Shown piece after piece: positions 1 to 6,990 of a stretch of 9,173 nt of DNA. Position numbers and translations under genes: made by a program. The stretch's first letter is position 1; every line of letters begins with the position of its first letter. The notes below the pieces were generated by a model that was given only the letters and a program-made list of their open reading frames with translations, made no database searches and was not told the DNA's origin. The stretch lies in assembly GCA_022822245.1 (NCBI GenBank), contig JAJECB010000429.1, forward strand, positions 1 to 9,173, read 5' to 3'. Source of the stretch: Gammaproteobacteria bacterium. GTDB taxonomy: Bacteria; Pseudomonadota; Gammaproteobacteria; HK1.

Positions 1-25
1 GTCGAATTCTTGGCAGGCGTTAAAA

Positions 26-292
26 GTGATACTTTGTATGCCAATGAGTGAGAAGGATAAGGCGTGGTCGGAAATTGAATTGGAAGAAGAAGTGGAGCAA
101 CAATTTGCCGGTAAAAACACTGAAGGAAGCGACGAACAGAAGGCCGCAGAAGCTGAAAATCGCGAACTCATTCGACTCATGATTCGTTACCGTCTCATGG
201 GATTTTTAGAGTATTTTTTTGCTCCAATATTCTTCCCGGCTGTGTTATGCCTTTGGGCACTGGGCGTGCTTGTGAGCGGAGTTTGCAGGTGA
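26..292 (+). CDS. Small acidic protein with C-terminal membrane segment, function unknown
   Basis: I do not recognise this protein. The reading, up to 88 residues, has an acidic, helix-prone N-terminal half (an EIELEEEVEQQ stretch near residues 16-26, then a Glu/Ala-rich part to about 47). A short basic stretch (RLMIRYR, residues 50-56) follows, then one strongly hydrophobic segment at about residues 60-84 that looks transmembrane. No signal peptide is seen, so a tail-anchored inner-membrane protein with a cytoplasmic acidic region is the natural inference. The start is uncertain. GTG at 26 has a weak GGCAGG eight bases upstream, ATGs at 38 and 44 are in frame, and the frame has no stop back to base 1, so this may be the end of a longer protein. 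The stop TGA overlaps an in-frame ATG of the helicase (TGATG at 290-294), which would allow translational coupling. Its codons (TTA, AAA, ATA, GAA) and GC of about 46% are unlike everything to its right. It could also be a truncated remnant or non-coding. Confidence 0.45.
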   Translation: MILCMPMSEKDKAWSEIELEEEVEQQFAGKNTEGSDEQKAAEAENRELIRLMIRYRLMGFLEYFFAPIFFPAVLCLWALGVLVSGVCR

Positions 293-300
293 TGGTGGGC
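280..300. other. Sharp GC-composition boundary
   Basis: By hand count, bases 1-290 are about 46% GC, while 301-360 are about 67% and stay high afterwards. The change happens within roughly 20 bases and coincides with the stop of the small membrane-protein frame. No terminal inverted repeat, target-site duplication or att-like core was seen at the step. It may be the edge of acquired DNA, a recombination joint, or a join made during assembly. The sequence alone does not separate these. Confidence 0.6.
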
Positions 301-387
301 CGTCGTCGCCAGGCGGGTGACATACCCCTCCAGAGCCGACTCGTTCTGCACCGGTTCGTGTGCCATGAGTTCGGATATCTCGGCGGC

Positions 388-3300
388 ATGTCGGACATGC
401 TCGGCTGGCTGCGTGATCTGACCGCAGGTTTCGACGCGAATGGCGAGAGCCAATTCGCCACGGCGCTCCTGCTGTACTGCCATCCCACCCGCACCAAGGT
501 CACGCCGGAACAGTTCCGGGAGTACGACGCCAACATCGCCGTACTGAGCCGCGAGCTACGCATGAGCGGGGAGAACGGCCGGACATGGAAGCCCCACCAG
601 TACCTCGCCCTGCTGTTTACCGAGCACTACCTGAACCGCTACTTCGCCGACCTGGAGAGCCTCCGCACCGACCTGAACGAAGCGAAACGCCAGCACCCGC
701 AGACGAAGTGGATGCCGGACTACACGCCGGACGACCTTCGCACCATCGCCTTCCAGAGCGCGACCGGCTCCGGCAAGACGCTCATCATGCACGCCCACAT
801 CCTCCAGTACCGGCACTGGCTTCGCCGAGCCGGCGGGCGGCTCAACAACGTCATCCTGCTGACCCCGAACGAGCAGATGTCGGCGCAGCACGAGCGCGAC
901 CTCCGCGAAAGCGGCCTCCACGCCCGTATCTTCTCGAGCGATGCCGGTCCGGACCTGTTCCCCACGGTCGAGATCATCGATCTCAACAAGCTGGCGGAGA
1001 GGAAGGGCGTCAAGCGCGTCGCGGTGCGCGACTTCGGCGAGAACAACCTGGTGCTGGTGGACGAGGGGCACCTCGGCGCATCCGGCAACGTATGGCGCGA
1101 ACGGCGCGCGGAGCTGGCGCGGGGTGGCTTCGCCTTCGAGTACTCCGCCACCTTCAACCAGATCGCGGGCAGGGACGAAACCCTCCGGGACGCCTACGGG
1201 AAGTGCCTGCTGTTCGACTACCCCTACCGCCGGTTCCACGAGGACGGCTACGGCAAGGACTACGACATCTCGAACCTGCCGGCCGGCATCCAGGACGAGA
1301 ACAGCGCCCTCTACCTCCTCGGCTGCCTCCTCACCTTCTACCAGCAGTGCCGTATCTGGCGGGACAAAGGTGCGCACTGGACGGCGTTCAACGTGGCGAA
1401 GCCGCTCTGGGTGTTCCTCGGCAAGACGGTGACCGGCCGCTCGCGGGCGGACGAGGCGACGAAGTCCGACGTGGTGGTCATCCTCGACTTCCTGGGCCGG
1501 GTGCTGGCGGACGGCCGCACGATCCGCACCATGCTCGATCGTCTGCTCTCCGGCCGGTCCGGGCTGACCGACGACGCGGGCGAGGACTGGTTCGCCGGCC
1601 GTTTCAACTACCTCAAGAACAGCCGCACCAACCGCCCCGACGACCTCTACGCTGACATCTGCGAGACCCTGTTCCACGGGCACGGAAGGCTGCACGTGGT
1701 CTATCTCACCGCCGGCGAGGGCGAGCTGCACCTGCGCGTCGCCGACGGCCCGGTCTTCGGGGTGGTCAACGTCGGAGACTCGGCGGCGCTTTACCGGATG
1801 CTGGTCGGAGGAACCCATCCCCATCTGGAGGTCGAACGCGAGGTCGGCTTCGCCGAGCGGGTCTTTGACAGCGTGGACCAGCCGGACTCGACGGTGAACG
1901 TCGTCATCGGCGCTCGCCGCTTCATCGCCGGGTGGAACTCGTGGCGGGTGAGCACCATGGGGCTGATGCACGTCGGGGTCGGTGAAGGTCCGGAAGTCAT
2001 CCAGACTTTCGGGCGCGGCGTCCGCCTCAAGGGCTGGAACATGAGCCTGAAGCGCCACCGCCGAACCGGCGTCGAGCCTCCCGGGGACAGCGATGACCTC
2101 GCGGAGCTGGAGCGGCTGTACGTCTTCGGGCTTCGTTCGAGCTACATGCAGACCTTCCGCGACCTGCTGGACAAGGAGGGGGTCCGCATCGAGCGTGAGA
2201 CGATCCGGCTGCCCGTCACCTGGAACTTCGCGAGGAAGACGGACCTCAAGATGGTCCGGCTGGCGACGGATCGAAAGTACGAGCAGTCCGATGACCGTCC
2301 CGTCCTGCCCGGACCCGGCGACGAAGGCAGTCCCCGCGTGGTGCTCGACCTCTACTCACGGCTGCACTCCGTGGCGTCCGACGGCGGTCCGGCGCCCGGC
2401 CCGGCCGCGGGGAAGAACCGGGTCAAGCTCGACCCCGGTCACATCGCCCTCTTCGACCGGACCCGCATCCATCACAAGCTGCTGAGGAGGAAGCGGCAGC
2501 AGGGCTGGCATAACCTCATCATCGAGCCGGAAACCGTGGGCTGCCTGCTGGACGATGAGGATCAAGATTGGTACGAGCTGTACGCGCCGCCCGAAAGGCT
2601 GAACGTGACCGGGTTCCCGCAGTTGCGCACCCTGGAGGATGTTGCGGTCGATCTGCTGACCGAGTATGCCGAGCAGTTCTGGCGGAGGGAGCGCCGCCGA
2701 TGGGAGCACGACCGAATCGAGGTGGTGACCTTGGACGAGGACGACCCGAACTGCATCGACGCTTGGGAACTGTCGGCGGACGTGGGTGAGAGCCACCTCG
2801 TCGACGACCTCCGCCGCCTCGCGTCACACGTCCAGGAAGCCTGGTTCCATCGATTGAAGATTGGCATCGTCATGGCGAATGCCCATGCCTACGAGCCTCT
2901 GCTTTACGCTGGGAAGGACTGCCAAGTTACGGTCCAACCCGTTCCCTTGGACGAGAACGAGAAGAAGGTGGTCGCAGGGCTGGCGGGCCTGGCCGAGAAC
3001 GGCGACCCCTGCCTCGAGGGCCGGGAGCTGTTCCTGATCCGCAACCGGACCCGGGGACGAGGCGTGTCGTTCTTCGACGACTACCACTACTACCCCGACT
3101 TCATCGTCTGGCTGAAGGACGGCGAGCGCCAGCACGTGGTCTTCCTCGACCCGAAGGGGCTCCGCCGGTTCGGGGACCGGGAACGCCGCAAGGTGGAGCT
3201 TCACCACGGAATCGCGGAGGTCGAGGAGCAGGTGCGCGCCTCCGATCCCAACCTGTATCTCCGCGCGTATGTGCTGTCCGTCACCGCAGCCTCGCTCATC

Positions 3301-3417
3301 GACGACGGCGGGCGCTCCGCGGCGGAGTGGAAGCGGGACGGCGTGTACTTCCTGGAGGAGCCCGATTGCCTCAGCCAGGTGATCGGAGACGCCTTGAAGA
3401 TGGCGCCCGCCGCCTGA
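388..3417 (+). CDS. SF2 helicase-nuclease, type III restriction Res-like, candidate defence protein
   Basis: A protein of about 1009 residues predicted to use ATP to move along or remodel DNA and to cut it. Numbered from ATG 388, helicase motifs in order are: Walker A ATGSGKT at 125-131, DEGH Walker B at 225-228, SAT motif III at 253-255, a motif V-like stretch near 504-521, and the arginine-finger motif QTFGRGVR at 539-546. This is the order seen in ResIII-type superfamily 2 enzymes. Near the C-terminus, PD at 903-904 followed by DPK at 921-923 fits a PD-(D/E)xK nuclease core, as in type III Res subunits, and the length also fits. No frameshift or internal stop is seen. The start is uncertain: ATG 292 (1041 residues) overlaps the upstream stop and has GGAG ten bases before it. 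ATG 388 is preferred because recognisable family-like sequence begins about there, although its ribosome site is poor. No methyltransferase, specificity or other partner gene lies downstream. The next gene is convergent and unrelated, so any partner must lie to the left. The helicase call is firm, the nuclease likely, and the defence role inferred. Confidence 0.9.
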   Translation: MSDMLGWLRDLTAGFDANGESQFATALLLYCHPTRTKVTPEQFREYDANIAVLSRELRMSGENGRTWKPHQYLALLFTEHYLNRYFADLESLRTDLNEAKRQHPQTKWMPDYTPDDLRTIAFQSATGSGKTLIMHAHILQYRHWLRRAGGRLNNVILLTPNEQMSAQHERDLRESGLHARIFSSDAGPDLFPTVEIIDLNKLAERKGVKRVAVRDFGENNLVLVDEGHLGASGNVWRERRAELARGGFAFEYSATFNQIAGRDETLRDAYGKCLLFDYPYRRFHEDGYGKDYDISNLPAGIQDENSALYLLGCLLTFYQQCRIWRDKGAHWTAFNVAKPLWVFLGKTVTGRSRADEATKSDVVVILDFLGRVLADGRTIRTMLDRLLSGRSGLTDDAGEDWFAGRFNYLKNSRTNRPDDLYADICETLFHGHGRLHVVYLTAGEGELHLRVADGPVFGVVNVGDSAALYRMLVGGTHPHLEVEREVGFAERVFDSVDQPDSTVNVVIGARRFIAGWNSWRVSTMGLMHVGVGEGPEVIQTFGRGVRLKGWNMSLKRHRRTGVEPPGDSDDLAELERLYVFGLRSSYMQTFRDLLDKEGVRIERETIRLPVTWNFARKTDLKMVRLATDRKYEQSDDRPVLPGPGDEGSPRVVLDLYSRLHSVASDGGPAPGPAAGKNRVKLDPGHIALFDRTRIHHKLLRRKRQQGWHNLIIEPETVGCLLDDEDQDWYELYAPPERLNVTGFPQLRTLEDVAVDLLTEYAEQFWRRERRRWEHDRIEVVTLDEDDPNCIDAWELSADVGESHLVDDLRRLASHVQEAWFHRLKIGIVMANAHAYEPLLYAGKDCQVTVQPVPLDENEKKVVAGLAGLAENGDPCLEGRELFLIRNRTRGRGVSFFDDYHYYPDFIVWLKDGERQHVVFLDPKGLRRFGDRERRKVELHHGIAEVEEQVRASDPNLYLRAYVLSVTAASLIDDGGRSAAEWKRDGVYFLEEPDCLSQVIGDALKMAPAA

Positions 3418-3480
3418 CCGCGGGAGCTGCACGCAAGCTCAGCGCGAGCGAAGCTATCAGACTTGGGGGTGAGGGTCGTA

Positions 3481-3529
3481 GCAGGTCCAGTCCGGATGGA
3501 CGCCCCCTGCATTGCCCGGAGCGAGGGGG
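3481..3529. terminator. Weak hairpins in convergent spacer, possible shared terminator
   Basis: The 127-base spacer 3418-3544 lies between two converging stops, where termination is expected. It holds a 5-bp stem (GTCCA 3485-3489 with TGGAC 3497-3501, flanked by GCAG/CTGC) and a 6-bp stem (CCCCCT 3503-3508 with AGGGGG 3524-3529, loop 15). The two overlap closely and could be alternatives. A further 5-bp stem, GAGCT/AGCTC, begins a few bases after the helicase stop. None is followed by a T-tract on either strand, so intrinsic termination is doubtful. No small gene is seen here. Confidence 0.25.
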
Positions 3530-3544
3530 GACTCCACGTCGGCG

Positions 3545-3916
3545 TCATCCGGTGCCCTTGTGGTAGTGGGGCTGGTAGAGCATCACTCGCACGCCGCCCG
3601 GCATCCCGAAGTGGGTCATGAGGCCGAATCCGGCGTCCACGACGTCGCCGTCGAACTCGACGCCCCGGCTTTCGAGCTCCGCGACCGTGGCCCGGAGATC
3701 GTCGCAGTAGAAGGAGACGTCGTGGGTCCCGGCCGGCAGCCCATGCCCGCCAGTCTCCGCGGACGGGTGCACCCCCATGTCCGCTTCCGGCAGGTCGAAG
3801 ATGAGCCAGCCCTCGCCGACATCGGTAAAGGAGGAGAAACCGAGCTTGTCGCGCAGGAACGCGCGGAGCGCCTCCGGCTCCGACGAATGGAACATCGTGT
3901 GCACGCCCTTGATCAT
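3545..3916 (-). CDS. VOC (glyoxalase/bleomycin-resistance fold) family protein
   Basis: A 123-residue protein of the vicinal-oxygen-chelate superfamily, which covers glyoxalases, extradiol dioxygenases, epimerases and antibiotic-binding proteins. The two-module beta-alpha-beta-beta-beta pattern is visible. The first half runs from IKGVHTMFHSS through the helix EALRAFLRDKLGF to GEGWLIFDLPEADMGVHP. The second runs from GTHDVSFYCDDLRATVAELESRG to MPGGVRVMLYQP. Candidate metal-facing residues are His6 and His65, while Gln115 sits near the position where many members have Glu, so metal binding and catalysis are not assured. ATG 3916 is chosen because GGAGGG lies eight bases upstream and conserved sequence starts there. 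A TTG thirty bases earlier would place that ribosome site inside the gene. It is 177 bases downstream of the hydrolase and may have its own promoter. Substrate unknown; family call confident. Confidence 0.88.
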   Translation of the reverse strand: MIKGVHTMFHSSEPEALRAFLRDKLGFSSFTDVGEGWLIFDLPEADMGVHPSAETGGHGLPAGTHDVSFYCDDLRATVAELESRGVEFDGDVVDAGFGLMTHFGMPGGVRVMLYQPHYHKGTG

Positions 3917-4093
3917 CTGTCCGGCCCTCCGCGACGCCCCCGGCAACTCCCCCCGATGTTATCCCGTACCGGGCGCGCAGATCATCGAGGAGCCGTTTCC
4001 GACGCGTCATGAGCCGGACGGGGTACGCGAACTCGAGATGAGATACGCCAGGAGTTGCTGTCGGGCCGTCCGGTTGGCGGGGGCCGGGGACAG

Positions 4094-6169
4094 TCAGACG
4101 CCGTCGCGCGGGATTGCCTCGCGCCAGGTCCGGGAGAACACCGGGCGCCCGTCCTCGTCGGCCTCGAGACGGGCGTGGATGTGGAAGCTCGCCGCGTCCG
4201 AGGTCATCTGCATCCACGTCCGGACCCGGATGTCGAGCTCGCCGGTCCGCCCGTACACGTCCTCGCCCTCGAGCTCTACGCTCGCGCTCAGTGGGTCGTC
4301 GGGGCGGATGGCGAAGCGCCGCCGGATGAGGTTGCCGTAGGTCCATCCGTTGTCGTCGAGCCGGGTCGTCCCGCCGTCCTCGACATGCACGAACGCGAGC
4401 TCCCCGGCCGCGCGATCCTCCTCCATGCGCGCGATCACCGGAGCCGCCGGCCGGAGCGCGGTGCGGGGGGCGAGCGGGGTGCTTGCGGGGAGCGGAAGCT
4501 CGCGGACGTCGGCATCTTCCGCACGATCGGGGCGAACGGGCAGGGTGAGCGTCGAGCGTCCCGTGGTGACCGAGAGGGTCACCGGCTCGGGAGCGGGCCA
4601 TGCGACGGGCCAGAGCCCGGTCGCGATCGCGATGCGGATTCGGCTGCCCGCCGCGAACCGGTGGGCGTTGTCGTTGAGCCGGAGGCGCACGGCGCCCGGC
4701 GCGCCCGGCACGAGCGGCGTCACCCGCTCGTGGGCCTTGTCGTGGGTGAGGTTGAGGAGGCCGAAGCTGACGAGGGCGACCGCCCCGTCGGCCCGCACCT
4801 CCGAGAGGCGCACGCTCACCTGCGCCACCGGCCGGTCGCTCGCCACCACGAGGGAAACGACCGGCCCCCCGAGGAAGGCGAACGGCTCCGCGAGAGGCTC
4901 GGAATCGAAGCAGAGGGAGACCGCGTCATCGGCCCGCTGGTCGACCGGACCCTCCGGGCTCCCGTCTCCGTTCTTCAACCAGATGGGGTTGGTCCTCCCG
5001 ACGGTGGCCGGAGACGCGACCGGGAGCGGCCGCTCCGGACCCGGGACATGACCCAGCCCGTCCGGGTTGAGATGCCACTTCCGGTCCCGGATCCGGGGGC
5101 TCGGCCACGCCTCCTCCGCCACCCAGCTCCCCGGCGCCTGCTCCCGGACCGCGGCCGGAGGGGCGGAGTCGTGCATCCAGGCCCGGATCATCGGCTCGTC
5201 GGCGAGACCGGGCTCCTCCTCCCTCTCATCGCGTCCCTTGAGCCACCGCTCCCACCACCGCAGGCTCTCCTCGAGGAAGCCGACCGCCGGCCCCGGCTTC
5301 GCCTGGTGCGGATACTGGTGTCCCCACGGACCGACCAGGGCCTGGCGCGGCACGTCGAGGTGCTCCATCAACCGGAACACCGGGTTCGTGTACGGATCCG
5401 ACCAGCCGCCGACCGCGAAGACCGGACACGTGATCGCGGCGTAGTCCTCGCACACCGAGCCGTGCTTCCAGAACGCATCCCGTCGCGGGTGCCGCAGCCA
5501 CTCGAGGATCCAGGGCGCGTCGTTCTCGAGCCGCCGCATCCAGGTCTCGCGCCAGGCCGGGCCGACGAGCCGCGGGTCCGGGGGGCGGGCGTTGTGGCCG
5601 AGCATGGTGAACGCCCAGCTCGGGTTCTCCAGCAACTGGCAGCCGCCCATGGTGTGGATGTCGTCCGCGTAGCGGTCGTCCGTCGAGCACACCGTGATGA
5701 CGGCCTTGAGAGCCGGGGGACGGCGGGCCGCGACCTGGAGGGCGTTGAAGCCTCCCCAGCTCTTGCCGAACATCCCGACCGCTCCCGAGCACCAGGGCTG
5801 CGCCGCGAGCCACGCGATCACCTCGACCGCGTCGTCCTGCTCCTGCTCGAGGTACTCGCCGTCGAGGAGCCCGTCCGACTCTCCGCTCCCCCGCATGTCG
5901 ATCCGGATCGCGCAGTAGCCATGGCCCGCGAGCCAGGGGTGCATCGCCTCGTCGCGGGCGGAGGTTCCGTCCCGTTTGCCGTAGGGGATGTATTCGAGGA
6001 TCGCGGGTACCGGGCGCTCGTCCGCGTCGACCGGCTGCCAGTAGCGGCAGGCGAGCCGGGTTCCGTCCGCGAGCGGGATCCACGCGTGCTCCACCTCGCG
6101 GATCTCGCGGGGAAGGGAGGAGAGCGGCCGGACGTTGCCGGCATCGAGGCTCCCCTGCGCGGCGATCAT
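4094..6169 (-). CDS. CocE/NonD family serine hydrolase (Xaa-Pro dipeptidyl-peptidase-like)
   Basis: A 691-residue alpha/beta hydrolase of the CocE/NonD type, a family that includes cocaine esterase, glutaryl-7-ACA acylases and X-Pro dipeptidyl-peptidases and cleaves esters or amides through a Ser-Asp-His triad. The triad is visible: Ser137 in the nucleophile elbow GKSWGG, Asp258 in GGWSDPYTNP, and His284 in GPWGHQYPH. The N-terminus (IPLADGTRLACRYWQP) and RGSGESDG near residues 93-100 are typical of the family. After about residue 340 comes a long beta-rich part resembling the PepX C-terminal jelly-roll, including FLGGPVVSLVVASDRP and RLNDNAHRFAAGSRIRI. No signal peptide is seen, suggesting a cytoplasmic enzyme. 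Length is somewhat above the usual 550-620, mostly through a longer C-terminal part. ATG 6169 is preceded by GGGGA seven bases upstream, but that element can pair into a hairpin. The gap from leuD is 99 bases. Natural substrate cannot be read from the sequence. Confidence 0.93.
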   Translation of the reverse strand: MIAAQGSLDAGNVRPLSSLPREIREVEHAWIPLADGTRLACRYWQPVDADERPVPAILEYIPYGKRDGTSARDEAMHPWLAGHGYCAIRIDMRGSGESDGLLDGEYLEQEQDDAVEVIAWLAAQPWCSGAVGMFGKSWGGFNALQVAARRPPALKAVITVCSTDDRYADDIHTMGGCQLLENPSWAFTMLGHNARPPDPRLVGPAWRETWMRRLENDAPWILEWLRHPRRDAFWKHGSVCEDYAAITCPVFAVGGWSDPYTNPVFRLMEHLDVPRQALVGPWGHQYPHQAKPGPAVGFLEESLRWWERWLKGRDEREEEPGLADEPMIRAWMHDSAPPAAVREQAPGSWVAEEAWPSPRIRDRKWHLNPDGLGHVPGPERPLPVASPATVGRTNPIWLKNGDGSPEGPVDQRADDAVSLCFDSEPLAEPFAFLGGPVVSLVVASDRPVAQVSVRLSEVRADGAVALVSFGLLNLTHDKAHERVTPLVPGAPGAVRLRLNDNAHRFAAGSRIRIAIATGLWPVAWPAPEPVTLSVTTGRSTLTLPVRPDRAEDADVRELPLPASTPLAPRTALRPAAPVIARMEEDRAAGELAFVHVEDGGTTRLDDNGWTYGNLIRRRFAIRPDDPLSASVELEGEDVYGRTGELDIRVRTWMQMTSDAASFHIHARLEADEDGRPVFSRTWREAIPRDGV

Positions 6170-6176
6170 GCGCGCG

Positions 6177-6196
6177 TCCCCGAACGGGTCCGGGGA
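6177..6196 (-). promoter_or_regulatory. Hairpin covering the hydrolase ribosome-binding site
   Basis: On the minus strand TCCCCG and CGGGGA (6196-6191 and 6182-6177) form a perfect 6-bp stem with an 8-base loop. The 3' arm contains the only Shine-Dalgarno-like element, GGGGA, seven bases from the hydrolase ATG. If it forms in the mRNA it would lower translation initiation. In DNA this GC-rich a 6-bp stem can occur by chance, so this is a weak regulatory call. Confidence 0.3.
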
Positions 6197-6268
6197 ACCA
6201 CTCCTCGGACCGCTCCTTCGACCGGTCGCGGGTGGAACGGTGGCCGGGCCGTCGCCCGCGCGGCCGGG

Positions 6269-6877
6269 CTAGCGGTAGCCGCTCGTGTAGGGGAGCCGCT
6301 CGTAGACCTCGCGCACTCCCTGCGCGTTGCCGACCAGAATCCCCGTGCTGTCCCAGTGCCCCTGGAGGAGGGCGCGGCGCCGGTTCTCGGGCATCTCCAC
6401 CTCTACCTCCAGGTTTCCGCCGGTGAGCCGCATCGCATCGAGGTCGAGGGTGAACTCGACGGAGGGGTCGGCGTCGGCCGCGGCCTGGATCCGGGTGATG
6501 TCATCCGGCCGTGCCCGCACCGCGGGGACCCCGATCATCTCGCAGTTGCCGGCGAAGATCTCGCCGAACGAGATTCCCACCACCGCCTCGATGCCCCACT
6601 GGCGCAGGCACTGCGGAGCGTGCTCGCGGCTCGAACCGCAGCCGAAGTTCTCGTTCACGAAGAGGAGCTTCGCGTTGCGCCGCTCCTCGCGGTTGAACGG
6701 GTGGTCGCGCGGGGTTCCGTCCGGATCGAAACGCTCGTCCTGGAAGGGATACTGCCCGAGCTCCGAGAAGGTGATCGCCTTGAGGTAGCGGGCAGGGATG
6801 ATGCGGTCGGTGTCGATGTCGTTTCCGTGGATGGCGATTGCCGCCCCGGTGATGAGCTTGACGCCGAGCTCGGACAT
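6269..6877 (-). CDS. leuD: 3-isopropylmalate dehydratase small subunit
   Basis: LeuD (202 residues) is the swivelling small subunit of isopropylmalate isomerase, which with LeuC converts 2-isopropylmalate to 3-isopropylmalate in leucine biosynthesis in the cytoplasm. Diagnostic stretches are GNDIDTDRIIPARYL (residues 18-32), the substrate-contact loop FGCGSSREHAP (78-88), and the ending RRRALLQGHWDSTGIL. Length is normal for the bacterial two-subunit enzyme. ATG 6877 is chosen because GGGAGGAG lies five bases upstream. The frame is open further upstream through low-complexity sequence, but no better start is seen. It follows leuC by 113 bases, wider than the near-contact usual for leuCD, yet the shared strand and complex imply one transcript. 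Eleven bases before the stop-side hydrolase leader, a GC hairpin (CGGGC/GCCCG, 6245-6258) lacks a U-tract, so read-through into the hydrolase is possible. Confidence 0.96.
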   Translation of the reverse strand: MSELGVKLITGAAIAIHGNDIDTDRIIPARYLKAITFSELGQYPFQDERFDPDGTPRDHPFNREERRNAKLLFVNENFGCGSSREHAPQCLRQWGIEAVVGISFGEIFAGNCEMIGVPAVRARPDDITRIQAAADADPSVEFTLDLDAMRLTGGNLEVEVEMPENRRRALLQGHWDSTGILVGNAQGVREVYERLPYTSGYR

Positions 6878-6895
6878 GGTGGCTCCTCCCTTCTC

Positions 6896-6955
6896 GATCG
6901 CGATGGGGATCGCGATCTCGTTCTCGCTCTCGCTTGGGTTCGGGTCGGTTCGGGT
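6896..6955. repeat. Short direct repeats in the leuC-leuD spacer
   Basis: The spacer 6878-6990 is low in complexity. GATCGCGAT occurs at 6896-6904 and again at 6908-6916, each holding the palindrome ATCGCGAT. GGTTCGGGT occurs at 6937-6945 and 6947-6955, with a partial third copy, GGGTTCG, at 6964-6970. Between them is a TCTCGCT-type run. Such short tandem copies suggest replication slippage. A protein-binding role for the paired palindromes is possible but unsupported. Confidence 0.5.
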
Positions 6956-6990
6956 GCCCGTCCGGGTTCGCCTTGCGCACCCGCGCCGAT

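Noticed and set aside
4..9. GAATTC near the left edge, as a possible cloning joint
   Set aside because: A single 6-base site is expected by chance in AT-richer DNA and no vector-like sequence accompanies it.
280..400. Transposon end or att site at the composition step
   Set aside because: No inverted repeat, duplicated target or paired core sequence was found. Only the composition step is supported.
556..2058. A 500-codon minus-strand frame and a 356-codon plus-strand frame (585-1655) within the helicase
   Set aside because: Both overlap the helicase motor motifs, have shadow-like composition and show no family signature.
3547..3946. TTG at 3946 as an earlier start for the VOC protein
   Set aside because: It adds ten residues outside the conserved fold and places the GGAGGG ribosome site inside the gene. 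ATG 3916 is better.
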